Shown: positions 34,262-43,824, numbered from the stretch's first letter. The stretch is DNA of 47,269 nt from Exilispira sp. (GCA_012517545.1 JAAYUW010000100.1:1-47269), one strand, 5' to 3'. Notes: a model not told the origin generated them from the sequence alone. Program-made: numbers and translations.

Positions 34262-36040
34262 ATGAAGATTTCTAAAGAATCAATAGAAAAAGTTAGAAAT
34301 GCCATTTCTCTCTCAGAGCTTGCATCAAATTATATTAAAGTTCAAAAAACAGGTAAAAATTATCGAGCTCTTTGTCCATTCCATGCCGAAAAGACTCCTT
34401 CTTTTTATATTGATGATATGAAGGGTCTGTTTTATTGTTTTGGTTGCAAAGCATCGGGGGATATATTTACCTTTGTCCAAAAGATAGAGAATTGTGATTT
34501 TTATGAGGCTATTTTAAAAGTTGCAAATCTCGCAAACATACAGATTCAATATGAAGAATCTGATGAAAATGAAATAAATAGAAAAATTATAAAAGAGATC
34601 TTCGCATTAACCGCACAATATTACCATGAAAATCTTTTTAAGTCAGATTTAGCCTTAAATTATCTTAAAAATAGGAAGATTTCCGCGCAAACAATTGAAT
34701 ATTTTAAGCTTGGATTTTCAACATCTTCAGATATGAGATTTTTTGAATCCATAGCCAATAAGTACAGGTTAAGTCTGGATTTTCTATATGAGATAGGACT
34801 TTTAAATAAAAAAAATCAAGGGTATGCTCCATTTTTTTATCAGAGGTTAATGATACCGATACAGAACAACTGGGGTGAGATTGTTGCCTTTGGAGCAAGA
34901 CGTCTGGATGAGGAAAATGGACCAAAATATATTAATAGTCCAGAACATGTTCTATTTAAAAAAGGTAATATTCTTTTCAATTATGCAAATGTTCGAAAAC
35001 TTAAAGAAAACAACGGTATAGTTCTTGTTGAAGGATACTTTGATGTTATTAGTCTTTATCAATCAGGCATAAAATTTGCCGTTGCTCCACTTGGAACTGC
35101 AATAAATGAATACCAGATAAAAATGCTTTCATCGAGGTTTGCTGAGATCTTTACCCTTTTTGATATGGATAGTGCCGGTCAAAAAGCAACACTAACTGCT
35201 GTTGAGATGGCTATACCTTTAAATACAGAGCTTAAAATAATATCGCTTCCAGATAGTATTAAGGATATTGATGAGTTTATCCACAAAAATGAAAAACTTA
35301 AAGGCGAGCAGAGTGATTCAGAAACTTTGTTGGAATATTTTAAAAAAAATTCTAAATCCAGTATTGACGAATTGCTATATAATAGATTATATTTGAAAGA
35401 GAGATCAAGAGATATCGCAAAAGTTTATAAGTATTTTATAAACTATTTAATTTCTCTAAATGATGATATTATTTCATTTTCTTTAATAAAAAGGGCATCT
35501 AAGCTTGATTCTGCTTTTTCAGAACAGCAAATAGTTGATTTTTACAATAATGCAAAACGAGGTAAAGATTTTAATACTAACAATATAAATAAATCATCTA
35601 AGTTTGACGAAAATGAAAAAGTTGAGATGGAATTTGTAGGTTTTATAATAAATTCTGAAGATTTCATAAATGAAGCCAAGAGATATATTTCTCCCTCAGT
35701 TTTATCCAGCAAAAAAGGGTTAGAGTTCTATCAGAAGGCTCTTATTTCGATAAATTATAATGATAGGGAACAATTTTTAAGAAACAACCTTAATGATGAA
35801 GAGTTAGCATATATGAATAAATCAGCAATCTCTGAGATAGAGGATAAAAAGTCTCTTCTTGAGGATTATCTAGCTTACTTCAAATTGAAAGAACTTGAAA
35901 AAACACTTGATGAAATAAATAATATGATTAAGCAGGAAGAAAAAAATGGTAGCTACCCTGCAGAACTTTTAGAAAAAAAGCAATTTGTTATCTCCAATAT
36001 TCAGCGTCTTAAAGCTTTTAGAAAAGGATTGGGTAAATAA
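34262..36040 (+). CDS. dnaG: DNA primase
   Basis: Makes RNA primers at the replication fork. The CHC2 zinc site is intact (C38, H41, C59, C62, in LCPFHAEKTPSF and FYCFGCKASGD). The Toprim core shows E257 in VEGYFDV and D301/D303 in LFDMDSAG. The C-terminal third (about 430-592) is helical and likely binds the DnaB helicase. The 592-residue length is typical. No strong Shine-Dalgarno precedes the ATG. rpoD follows on the same strand, the conserved dnaG-rpoD pairing of the macromolecular synthesis operon, but with a 406-bp gap holding repeats. Confidence 0.96.
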   Translation: MKISKESIEKVRNAISLSELASNYIKVQKTGKNYRALCPFHAEKTPSFYIDDMKGLFYCFGCKASGDIFTFVQKIENCDFYEAILKVANLANIQIQYEESDENEINRKIIKEIFALTAQYYHENLFKSDLALNYLKNRKISAQTIEYFKLGFSTSSDMRFFESIANKYRLSLDFLYEIGLLNKKNQGYAPFFYQRLMIPIQNNWGEIVAFGARRLDEENGPKYINSPEHVLFKKGNILFNYANVRKLKENNGIVLVEGYFDVISLYQSGIKFAVAPLGTAINEYQIKMLSSRFAEIFTLFDMDSAGQKATLTAVEMAIPLNTELKIISLPDSIKDIDEFIHKNEKLKGEQSDSETLLEYFKKNSKSSIDELLYNRLYLKERSRDIAKVYKYFINYLISLNDDIISFSLIKRASKLDSAFSEQQIVDFYNNAKRGKDFNTNNINKSSKFDENEKVEMEFVGFIINSEDFINEAKRYISPSVLSSKKGLEFYQKALISINYNDREQFLRNNLNDEELAYMNKSAISEIEDKKSLLEDYLAYFKLKELEKTLDEINNMIKQEEKNGSYPAELLEKKQFVISNIQRLKAFRKGLGK

Positions 36041-36446
36041 ATAAGTGGTTTAATAAATATCAAAATAAGATGCATTTATTGCAGCGAAAGGAAATAGGAT
36101 ATTTTAAAAAGAGAAATATTACCAGGATAAAAAAGCGAAGAGTGAAAGGATTTATATTTCTGAATGAATTGCTACCTATATTAAAAAATGAAGAACCATA
36201 ATTTATTCCTGGGCTTTAAATTTCCGACTTTCGACTGGTATAAACATTGTGAAATAAAATAACAGTGCTAATTTTAAAAATTAGATAAAATTAACGATTC
36301 ATGTTTGATGGACATGGCAATTAATAATTATAAGAATTTAATATAAAATTCAAAATTTAATTTTTAATACTTGAAATTATTCAAATTTTGTATTATAAAA
36401 ATTATTGCATCTGCTTTAAAAGGGATGTAAGGAGAAGTTAATTCTT
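36041..36446. other. dnaG-rpoD intergenic region containing repeat modules
   Basis: A 406-bp gap. AGCGAAGAGTGAAAGGAT (36133-36150), with a nearby GAATGAA, is a degenerate relative of the repeat end at 21033-21067. AATTTATTCCTGGGCTTTAA followed by TTTCCGACTTTCGACTGGTA (36200-36240) is a copy of the 26895 module. rpoD promoter not resolved. GGAG at 36431-36434 serves rpoD. Confidence 0.5.
36200..36240 (+). repeat. Interspersed module, dnaG-rpoD copy
   Basis: It matches the 26895-26938 module around TTATTCCTGG and CTTTCGACTG, with several substitutions. It is separated from the coding genes on either side. Confidence 0.6.
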
Positions 36447-38270
36447 ATGTTTGATTTTGAAAATTATCCAGAATTTCGCAAATTATTGTTGTTAGGTGAA
36501 AAAACAGGTCAATTGACTTACGATGAAATTAACAATTTCTTGCCTGACGATAATTTTTCTGGTAATCTTTATGATCAATTACTTTCATTTTTAGGCAGTA
36601 AAAATATCGAAGTTGTTGATGAAAGGACAAAATCTGAAGATTTTGATTTTTTTTCATCTGATAAAGATTACAACATTGATTTTGATGATGATACTATCGA
36701 GGAATTTTATAATGAAGAAGTTGATGAAGAAGAGATAAAGGTTGAAGAGAAATATATTGAAACTGACTTTACTATACTGCCGAATGATCCAATTCGTTTA
36801 TATTTAAAGGAAATTGGCAAGGTTTCTCTTTTAACTCCAGAGGAAGAAATAAAGCTTGCAAAGCAGATAGAAGAGGGAAAAGAGCAAGTTTTGAAGGTTC
36901 TTTTAACGATGTTCTATACTTTAAAGTATTTTAAAGAAAATATTATTGATAACAGGAAAAACATAGATATTTTTACTGTTTTTGATATTGATATAACTTT
37001 AAATGATGATGAGGTAAGTCGGGAAAGAAAAGAGTTTGAGAAAAACTTACACGAACTTACAAGATTATATGAACAAAGCTACACAGAAGTTGAAAATCTT
37101 ATAAGGAAAAAGATTACTTCTTATAATGATTTTAGTAAAGAAGATCAAGACGAAACAGATAAGATTTTCGATAAATTCGCTAAGAAGTTTAGAAAACTAA
37201 AGATATCTAAAAGAGAGATTTCAAATATTATAGAAAAACTCAAAGTATACTATGATCTTTATAGAAACTGTATAAAAAGAACTCGAAAATATATAGATCA
37301 AAGATATGACAAAGTTAATCTTGATGATTATAAGAGCATAAAAGGTATTATATCAAAAACAAAGGCAATTCAGGAGATTAATAATCATTATAACATAAAT
37401 TTCGAGGAACAACTTCAGTTAAAAAAGATAATAGATGAAAACAAACAGGACATTGAAAGAATACAGATAGAAACTGGTGAATTTGTTGATAATTTTGTAC
37501 AGAAGTTCAAAATAATTGAAGAAGGTGAACAAAAGATAAAGTCAGCTCGAGAACAACTAGTTCAGGCAAACCTGAGACTTGTAGTATCTATAGCAAAAAA
37601 ATATACAAATAAAGGGTTACACTTTTTTGATCTTATTCAAGAAGGGAATATAGGTCTTATCAAGGCAGTCGAGAAATTTGAATATAAAAAAGGTTATAAA
37701 TTTTCAACTTATGCTACCTGGTGGATAAGGCAGGCTATTACCAGAGCAATTTCAGATCAAGCTAGGACAATACGAGTCCCCGTTCATATGATAGAACAGA
37801 TGAACAGAGTGCTGAAAGAAAATAAGAATCTTACTCAACAGCTTGGAAGAGAGCCTACTATGGAAGAATTAGCCAATAAACTTGAGATACCAGTCCATAA
37901 GTTGAAGCAGATTCAACAGATAATGAAAGATCCTATTTCTCTTGAAACACCAATAGGTGAGGATGAGGATTCTCAACTTAGTGATTTTATCATTGATACA
38001 AAAAGTGATTCTCCAGAAAAGCATCTAACATATAAACTTTTAAAAGAAAAAATATATGAGTTGCTTCAAGATTTGCCTCAAAAAGAGAAAGAAGTCATAG
38101 AGTATCGTTTTGGTTTAAGAGATGGAGCAAGTCTTACACTTGAAGAAGTTGGTTTTCGTTTTGATGTTACAAGAGAGCGTATCAGGCAAATTGAAGCAAA
38201 AGCTTTGAAAAAGCTTCAACACCCAAATAGAAAAAATAAAATTTCCGAATTTAAAGATAGTGTTGATTAA
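36447..38270 (+). CDS. rpoD: Primary RNA polymerase sigma factor (sigma-70)
   Basis: Housekeeping sigma factor. Region 1.1-like helices occupy about 1-55, an acidic spacer follows to about 105, and region 1.2 is [22 protein letters not shown] non-conserved insert spans about 150-360. Region 2 shows [21 protein letters not shown] and the -10-recognition [20 protein letters not shown]. Regions 3 and 4 follow, with the [23 protein letters not shown] at the end recognising the -35. All key elements of a group 1 factor are present, which agrees with the TTGACA/TACAAT-type promoter seen for tRNA-Leu. A hairpin that may be a terminator follows. Confidence 0.97.
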   Translation: MFDFENYPEFRKLLLLGEKTGQLTYDEINNFLPDDNFSGNLYDQLLSFLGSKNIEVVDERTKSEDFDFFSSDKDYNIDFDDDTIEEFYNEEVDEEEIKVEEKYIETDFTILPNDPIRLYLKEIGKVSLLTPEEEIKLAKQIEEGKEQVLKVLLTMFYTLKYFKENIIDNRKNIDIFTVFDIDITLNDDEVSRERKEFEKNLHELTRLYEQSYTEVENLIRKKITSYNDFSKEDQDETDKIFDKFAKKFRKLKISKREISNIIEKLKVYYDLYRNCIKRTRKYIDQRYDKVNLDDYKSIKGIISKTKAIQEINNHYNINFEEQLQLKKIIDENKQDIERIQIETGEFVDNFVQKFKIIEEGEQKIKSAREQLVQANLRLVVSIAKKYTNKGLHFFDLIQEGNIGLIKAVEKFEYKKGYKFSTYATWWIRQAITRAISDQARTIRVPVHMIEQMNRVLKENKNLTQQLGREPTMEELANKLEIPVHKLKQIQQIMKDPISLETPIGEDEDSQLSDFIIDTKSDSPEKHLTYKLLKEKIYELLQDLPQKEKEVIEYRFGLRDGASLTLEEVGFRFDVTRERIRQIEAKALKKLQHPNRKNKISEFKDSVD

Positions 38271-38311
38271 ATAAAAGAATTGAGTATATTTAACTTCATG
38301 TTATATTTAAC

Positions 38312-38341
38312 CTCTTTGCAGTTTTATGAGGTTGCAAAGAG
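38312..38341 (+). terminator. Hairpin after rpoD, possible terminator
   Basis: CTCTTTGCA (38312-38320) and TGCAAAGAG (38333-38341) are perfect complements around a 12-base loop, 41 bp after the rpoD stop. CCTATATTTTATTG follows rather than a clean T-run. The right arm is also one of the four AAGAGCCTAT motif copies. Confidence 0.5.
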
Positions 38342-38486
38342 CCTATATTTTATTGAATTATATCCATTTTTTTATTTATTTAATATACCCATCATTTTTT
38401 TTATTATTAATTATGAATAAAAAAAGTTATTGAGATGATGGAAAATACTCAAACTTTTTTACATTGTGTAAATTAAGGAGATGTTA

Positions 38487-39197
38487 ATGAAAAATTCTAT
38501 TGCACAACTTATTAAAGCTCAGGAGATTCAAAAATCTATAAATAACCTTAAAAAAGAAATAGAACTTATGCCATTAAAAAGAGAAGAAATTATAAATAAG
38601 ATAGATAAAACAGAAAAGAACAATCAAAGCGCTGAAGTTGAGATTACAGCGATCGAAGAAGAAATAGTTCAGTATAAAAAGCAGATAGATAAAAAAAATG
38701 AAGAGATTAAAGATCTTGATCTGATAGATGATGATGACTTAAAATCTAAAAATGAAAGAGAAGAAAAAAGAAAGGATCTATCGATGCAGATAGATAATTT
38801 CAATAAAAAGATAGAAGATTGTGAAGAAAAAAAACATAAAAAAATCAAATCAATAAGCTCTGATAAGATAACTCTTGAGACTTTAAAAGCTGAACTTATA
38901 AAAGAAGAGAAATATATAGAAGAAAATAAACAAAAAAAGTTAGATGAACTTGCTTCGCTTGAAATTAAGAAAAAAGAAATCCTGGAAGGTATTACTCAGG
39001 ATATAATAGACAAATTCGATAGAATAATTGTAAATAAAGGTGATATAGCAATAGTTCCAGTTTATAAAAACTATTGTTCAGGATGCAATATGATACTTCC
39101 TTTCTCATTAATAAATAGAGTAAAGGCGCAAAAAGAAATAATATTCTGTCCATACTGTTCGAGAATGCTTTACTATGAAGAAGAAGAGATAGTATAG
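38487..39197 (+). CDS. Coiled-coil protein with C-terminal C4 zinc ribbon (DUF164/zf-RING_7 type)
   Basis: A 236-residue protein of the widespread family with two parts. Residues about 10-180 form a long antiparallel coiled coil dense in Lys and Glu. The C-terminus has a zinc ribbon, CSGC ... CPYC (about 196-222), with 21 residues between the pairs. Family members bind nucleic acids and some interact with flagellar or transcription partners, but the role is not settled. The ATG at 38487 is preferred because GGAG lies six bases upstream; the ATG two codons earlier touches that site. The rnpB promoter sits in the 3' end of this gene. Confidence 0.85.
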   Translation: MKNSIAQLIKAQEIQKSINNLKKEIELMPLKREEIINKIDKTEKNNQSAEVEITAIEEEIVQYKKQIDKKNEEIKDLDLIDDDDLKSKNEREEKRKDLSMQIDNFNKKIEDCEEKKHKKIKSISSDKITLETLKAELIKEEKYIEENKQKKLDELASLEIKKKEILEGITQDIIDKFDRIIVNKGDIAIVPVYKNYCSGCNMILPFSLINRVKAQKEIIFCPYCSRMLYYEEEEIV

Positions 39198-39198
39198 T
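39169..39198 (+). promoter_or_regulatory. Promoter of RNase P RNA inside the preceding gene
   Basis: TTTACT (39169-39174), an 18-bp spacer and TATAGT (39193-39198) end about 8 bp before the RNase P RNA 5' end. The -35 lies inside the last codons of the zinc-ribbon gene and the -10 overlaps its stop codon. Confidence 0.65.
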
Positions 39199-39205
39199 TT
39201 TAATA

Positions 39206-39535
39206 AAGGGTGGAAAGAGATTCGCCTGATCTTATGTCAGGAGGAAAGTCCGAACTTCGTAGGGTATGACAGCAGTTAATGGCTGCTGGAGAGAAATCTC
39301 CTGGAAAGTGCCACAGAAAATAGACAGCCAGAATGACGCTGGTTAAGGTGAAAATGTGAGGCAAGAGCTCACACTCCAGTATTTAACTGGTTATAGGCAA
39401 ACCCTGTCAGAAGCAAGTTTGCATGTTTACGATCCTTACCCGGGGAAAACATGTGAGGACGCTATATTTAAGAAGTGATTCTTAAAATAGAGAAATGAAT
39501 CTTTAAACAGAATTCGGCTTATTTCCACCCTTTTT
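39206..39535 (+). ncRNA. rnpB: RNase P RNA component
   Basis: Catalytic RNA that trims tRNA 5' leaders. The ends AGGGTGGAAA (39207-39216) and TTTCCACCCT (39522-39531) form helix P1. The highly conserved GAGGAAAGTCC (39240-39250) is the CR-I core, and ACAGAATTCGGCTTAT near 39507-39522 is the 3' conserved ACAGAANNCGGCUUA element. The size of about 325 nt fits a bacterial A-type RNA. The P1 3' arm runs straight into TTTTTTT, which also acts as the terminator. It converges on cdd, whose stop codon overlaps the end of the T-run. Confidence 0.95.
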
Positions 39536-39970
39536 TTAATTGTCCTGGTCTTTGAAATTCGATAGTGAGTCTTCTGGCAAAAGTTTATCGATAGTTGTCA
39601 TTTTATATTTAAAATCTTTTGAAAGCATTATTACTGGCAAAGTACTTGAAAACTCTGAAATAACCTGTCTGCAAGCTCCACATGGGGGTAGATAGGTATC
39701 ATAGTCTGGTGAATAGATCACTATAGCCTCAAAGCTTTTATCTCCCTTCGATATAGCCTGCGCTATAGCGCTCCTTTCAGCGCATATGGTCAATCCAAAA
39801 CTTCTATTCTCAATATTTACACCAAAATAAATATCATTCTTTGTTATAAGAGCAGCTACAACTCGAAATCTGGAGTAGGGAGCATATGCGTTTTCTGAAT
39901 ATTTTAAAATATCAGTTTTGATTTTGATTATAAGATTTTCAATTTCTTTCTTTTCGAATATATTTTCCAT
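39536..39970 (-). CDS. cdd: Cytidine deaminase
   Basis: Zinc hydrolase of pyrimidine salvage that turns cytidine and deoxycytidine into uridine. It is of the small tetrameric type at 144 residues. The zinc ligands are C63 (in CAE, with catalytic E65), C97 and C100 in PPCGACRQV. The substrate-binding start PYSRFRV and NIENRSFG are also intact. AGGGAATAAAG precedes the ATG. It has no operon partner on its strand; it is convergent with rnpB. Confidence 0.94.
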   Translation of the reverse strand: MENIFEKKEIENLIIKIKTDILKYSENAYAPYSRFRVVAALITKNDIYFGVNIENRSFGLTICAERSAIAQAISKGDKSFEAIVIYSPDYDTYLPPCGACRQVISEFSSTLPVIMLSKDFKYKMTTIDKLLPEDSLSNFKDQDN

Positions 39971-40083
39971 CTTTATTCCCTGCTGAAAAGATTTTTTATT
40001 TGATGATTTTAAAGTTCTTTATAGATCTGATAAAAAAAGAAGGATACCATCTTCAAAAGTATAGCAATTGAAAATCAAAAGTC

Positions 40084-40125
40084 AAAAATATTACAGTCGA
40101 AAGTCTAAAATTCGGGAATAATTTT
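40084..40125 (-). repeat. Interspersed module, copy next to the long repeat
   Basis: Read on the minus strand, ATTATTCCCGAATTTTAGAC then TTTCGACTGTA matches the module at 26895-26938. It directly abuts the outer end of the 174-bp repeat at 40128. Confidence 0.7.
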
Positions 40126-40127
40126 TT

Positions 40128-40301
40128 CGGTACTTCAGGTTGATGTACCTTTTTAACATTAAAGCAATATTTGTATAGCCATAATATATACATACTAGTG
40201 CATCCTGCTAGTGCATACTTATTTTTACAAAAAGAAAGGTATAAATCCTTATAACAATAATAAACAAAGATGATTATTTATTTTCGCTTTTCTCTTATTG
40301 C
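40128..40301 (+). repeat. Long interspersed repeat, left inverted copy
   Basis: 174 bp matching 47004-47177 on the opposite strand at the same length, with one mismatch in about the first 110 bases and more later. Its outer end, GGTAC...GTACC (40129-40149), can form a hairpin. It contains the direct duplication CTAGTGCAT-CCTG-CTAGTGCAT (40197-40218) and no ORF. Further matching sequence (AAAACTAACGAAG...GATGAA, about 40410-40455) follows after an insert of about 100 bp that holds the AAGAGCCTATATTTTTT motif. Confidence 0.9.
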
Positions 40302-40788
40302 GAAGAGCCTATATTTTTTGCTTTTTATTTTTCTTTTTATGCCTTAATCTAAAAAAGAAGAGAACATCAAAAATTGGATCTTCGTAATTTTTCTTTGTAT
40401 GACAAAACCTTGAAAACTAACGAAGTGAGACAGGATAATTTGCCCGATGAATCTATTTTCATCAATACATCAAAACCCCTTATTTTCATTATATTATAGT
40501 CAGTTTAATAAAACTGTTATTTTCTAAATCAGAAAAGATGTTTATAAGTACTTTAAATTGTTTATTAATCAAACACAGATGTAAGATCCAGGTCTTATTT
40601 CTTGTAGTTACTTGTTTAACTATCAATAATAGGATAAACGGCAATAATCTTAAATAAATTTAATGTAAACATCATAGTATATAATAAAAATATAAAAATA
40701 TAGGAAAATGCAAATAATATTAAATTTCGGAAAAAAAAATCTTGAAAAATAAATAGCTTCAAGTAGAAGTATAAAAAAGGAGAATTTT
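40302..40788. other. Non-coding region before kdd
   Basis: It continues the repeat remnants to about 40460, then AT-rich DNA without a recognisable RNA or ORF. A good AAAGGAG site stands before kdd. The kdd promoter was not resolved. Confidence 0.5.
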
Positions 40789-41826
40789 ATGCAAAAAGGT
40801 GATCGATATGGAGCACATAGAGTAATAGAACCTAAAGGTGTTCTTCCTCAGGCTGCCTGGAAAATTGATAATAGTATGACAATCTATGATAACGAGATTA
40901 AATGCGATGTCATCACTCTTAATATTGATTCTGCATCTTTTACACAGATAAAAGAACAAGCAGGTGGCGATGATAAGAAGATTGGTGAAATTATTTTAGA
41001 TACAGTTGCGAAAAGAGGTAAACAACATAACCCGGTTACAGGTTCTGGTGGTATGTTCATAGGTATTGTCAGCGAAATAGGGGATGCTTTAAAAGGCAAA
41101 ATTGACCTGAAAGTTGGTGACAAAATAGCCTCTCTTGTATCTTTATCTACAACTCCTTTAGAGATAAAAAAGATTGTAAAAGTCAAACAGGATAAAGAAC
41201 AGGTAGATATTGAGGGAAGCGCTATATTATTTGAATCTGGAATCTGGGCTAAATTACCTTCTCATATACCAGAAACAGTTGCATTAGCAGCACTTGATGT
41301 TGCCGGAGCGGCTCCTCAAGTTGCTAAGCTTGTTAAGCCAGGGGATACTGTATTTATAATTGGTGCAACAGGAAAATCTGGTTTACTTTGCTCTTATGAA
41401 GCTAAAAAAAGAACAGGTATAAATGGAAAAGTAATAGGACTTGGTCATTCTCAAAACAAAGTAGAAAGACTAAAAAAGCTTGGCTACTGTGATGAAGTTA
41501 TCTGTGTTGATGCCACCAATCCTATTGCTGTCCTTGAAGCTTTCACAAAAGCTTCTGGTGGAAAACTTGCTGATGTTACGATCAATACAGTTAACATACC
41601 CAATACAGAGATGTCATCAATTTTACCAACCAGGGACGATGGTTTAATATATTTTTTCTCTATGGCTACTTCTTTCACAAAAGCAGCTCTGGGTGCAGAA
41701 GGAGTTGGAAAAGATGTTGTTATGCTCATAGGGAATGGTTATACAAAAGGACATGCAGCATTTACCCTGCATATGCTTGATGAATCAAAGGAACTTCTAA
41801 AGATATTTACAGAATTATATAGTTAA
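40789..41826 (+). CDS. kdd: L-erythro-3,5-diaminohexanoate dehydrogenase
   Basis: NAD(P)-dependent oxidative deamination of L-erythro-3,5-diaminohexanoate to 5-amino-3-oxohexanoate, a step in anaerobic lysine fermentation. The N-terminus GDRYGAHRVIEPKGVLPQAA and the KRGKQHNPVTGSGGMFIG stretch are characteristic of the family. A Rossmann NAD motif IIGATGKSGLL follows at about 186-196. The 345-residue length is normal. AAAAGGAG lies 7 bases before the ATG. Kdd normally sits with kamA/kamD/kamE, kce and kal; none of these is in the window. The Lrp-like gene 202 bp downstream may regulate amino-acid use, but that link is inference. Confidence 0.92.
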   Translation: MQKGDRYGAHRVIEPKGVLPQAAWKIDNSMTIYDNEIKCDVITLNIDSASFTQIKEQAGGDDKKIGEIILDTVAKRGKQHNPVTGSGGMFIGIVSEIGDALKGKIDLKVGDKIASLVSLSTTPLEIKKIVKVKQDKEQVDIEGSAILFESGIWAKLPSHIPETVALAALDVAGAAPQVAKLVKPGDTVFIIGATGKSGLLCSYEAKKRTGINGKVIGLGHSQNKVERLKKLGYCDEVICVDATNPIAVLEAFTKASGGKLADVTINTVNIPNTEMSSILPTRDDGLIYFFSMATSFTKAALGAEGVGKDVVMLIGNGYTKGHAAFTLHMLDESKELLKIFTELYS

Positions 41827-42028
41827 CAAATAGTTCTCTAAAAAGCAATTAATGGCTCTCCTGCAATTGACTATTATCTGGTTTTGTTTTTATTATTATT
41901 TTACTGCCAGGAAGTATCATTAATAAAATAATGTTATTATATTCAATAAGACAGTAGGAGTATTTTTCCCAATCTCTACTTTATCAGGGTTAAAATGCTC
42001 CTATTTTCTAATTATAAAAGAGGCTTAT

Positions 42029-42481
42029 ATGGATTTAAAAAATAAAGCAATTCTTGATATTTTGCAAAAAGATGGAAGAATTCCTAACAAAGAAATTGCT
42101 GAAAAAGTATTTCTTTCACCGCCATCTGTTCTTGAAAGAGTTAAGAAGCTTGAACAACAGGGGATAATTTTAGGATATAAGGCGATTTTAAATAGAAATG
42201 CCATATCAAGACCTATTTTAGCTATATCTTCAATAACATTATCCAACAATTCAGCTGAAACTATTGATGAAGTGTTGAAGTATTTTTCATCCATACCTGA
42301 AGTTTTAGAAGTTTTTCATCTTACGGGAAGATTCGATTTTATTATCAAGATAACTGCAAAATCACTTGAAGATTTAAAACTTATAATTTCTGAAAAAATA
42401 TCAAAAATTGGTGGAATACAGAAGATCGAGACATCTTTAGTCCTTCAATCTGTTGAGAAATGCATCTATCCTCTGGATTAA
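42029..42481 (+). CDS. Lrp/AsnC-family transcriptional regulator
   Basis: A 150-residue feast/famine regulator. The N-terminal winged helix-turn-helix reads AILDILQKDGRIPNKEIAEKV followed by LSPPSVLERVKKLEQQGII. The C-terminal RAM/ligand-binding ferredoxin-like domain (about 65-150) has the typical VLEVFHLTGRFDFIIKI core. These proteins sense amino acids and bind as octamers. Placement after kdd makes lysine-fermentation intermediates a plausible effector. The start is the ATG at 42029. Confidence 0.92.
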   Translation: MDLKNKAILDILQKDGRIPNKEIAEKVFLSPPSVLERVKKLEQQGIILGYKAILNRNAISRPILAISSITLSNNSAETIDEVLKYFSSIPEVLEVFHLTGRFDFIIKITAKSLEDLKLIISEKISKIGGIQKIETSLVLQSVEKCIYPLD

Positions 42482-42527
42482 CTCATATGATTAAGAACTT
42501 AATTTTTAAGAAATAAAAAAGAAGTTA

Positions 42528-43643
42528 ATGAAATCTAAATTTATAGAAAAAATTGAATTTTTTTTTGTTAAATTATTTTTTAACATTTTTTCAAGACTCT
42601 CTTTTAATGCAACTAGAAAATTTTGTAGAACATTTTTTGTATTTATATTTAATATTTTAAAAAAAGAGAAAAACTTTGCTTTTAAGAATCTTGAAATAAT
42701 ATTTAAAGAGATTTCAAAAAAAGAAAAGAAGAAGATTTACAATAAGTTCTCAAAAATTTATGGAGAACTTTTTGCCTGTCAACTTAAATTCCCATCTTTT
42801 AACAAAGAATTTTTGACAAACTGCTTTATTTCAGAAGGTTATGAAAATATTTCAAAGATTTTGCAACAAAAAAGGGGTTGCATAGTTGCCACTGGACATC
42901 TTGGAAACTGGGAGTTGTTTGGTAATAGTGCAGAGTTGCGAGGTTTTTCACTTAATGCTATCTATAGACCACTTGATAATCATTTAATAGATAGATATTT
43001 AACTAAATTCAGAACAAAATACGGCATGAAGCTTATATCAAAGTTTGCCTCTCCCATTTCATATATTAGAGTTTTAATGCGAAACGAGGTGCTTTGCATT
43101 GTTGCCGATCAAAATACTATTAAAAATTATATTTTTATTCCATTTTTTGGCAAAATTGCTGCAGCAAGCAGGGGTTTTAGTTATCTTCATTTAAAAACTG
43201 GTGCTCCTGTTGTATTTGCATATTCTCTTGTTAGTGAGGATTTTAAATATTATAGTTACATAACAGAAGAGATTAGATTTGATTTTCTATACAATAACAT
43301 GCAAGTTGAGGAAAAATATTTTTTAGATTGTTTTTATAATGTTTTCAATATTGACATAGAAAGATCAGAGTACTTGAAGAAGCTGGAAGAATTTAAACTT
43401 ATGTATGATATCAACGATGGCTTTAAGATAAAGGATATAGAGACTTACCAGAGATCTATAAAACTATTTGAAAGTTCATTTTTTAACTATAATGATCTGG
43501 ATGAAAATTATAAGATATTTGTAATTACATATGTTTTTCATAAATTCCTTGAGAGCATAATTAAGAAAAGTCCAGAAAACTGGCTTCTGGTTCATCCAAG
43601 ATTTAGAAAGCAACCTTCTGGTATACCTTCCCCCTACGTCTAG
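42528..43643 (+). CDS. LpxL/HtrB-family lipid A lysophospholipid acyltransferase with insertion
   Basis: Inner-membrane acyltransferase adding a secondary acyl chain to lipid A or a related lipid. The catalytic HX4E is H124...E129 in TGHLGNWELF. The YRPLDN motif, FRTKYGMKLI and VADQNTIKNYIFIPFFGK regions complete the family core. The C-terminal SPENWLLVHPRFRKQP matches the usual PEQWxWxHRRW end. Between the strand ending near 260 and that motif lies an unusual insert of about 90 residues, making the protein 371 residues against about 300 for the family. The 5' end has one hydrophobic segment. It follows the Lrp gene by 46 bp. Confidence 0.87.
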   Translation: MKSKFIEKIEFFFVKLFFNIFSRLSFNATRKFCRTFFVFIFNILKKEKNFAFKNLEIIFKEISKKEKKKIYNKFSKIYGELFACQLKFPSFNKEFLTNCFISEGYENISKILQQKRGCIVATGHLGNWELFGNSAELRGFSLNAIYRPLDNHLIDRYLTKFRTKYGMKLISKFASPISYIRVLMRNEVLCIVADQNTIKNYIFIPFFGKIAAASRGFSYLHLKTGAPVVFAYSLVSEDFKYYSYITEEIRFDFLYNNMQVEEKYFLDCFYNVFNIDIERSEYLKKLEEFKLMYDINDGFKIKDIETYQRSIKLFESSFFNYNDLDENYKIFVITYVFHKFLESIIKKSPENWLLVHPRFRKQPSGIPSPYV

Positions 43644-43824
43644 TGACTTCCCCATACATTAAATGATATATTCAAAATGATATGTTTATTTTTCACAGAA
43701 GCGTCCGGATTAAACACTTAATTTTTATGAAATTAGATAATAAAATCCAGATAAAATTATTTCAACGAAATTATAAGAATGAAATTTAATGGCAAAAAAA
43801 TCGAAGAAATTAAATCAAGAGTAA

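Noticed and set aside
40482-40788. A lysine riboswitch before kdd
   Set aside because: No conserved lysine-riboswitch core or long paired stems could be found in the leader.
40884-41186. Long minus-strand ORF inside kdd
   Set aside because: It is antisense to a gene with clear family identity, and has no ribosome-binding site or recognisable product.
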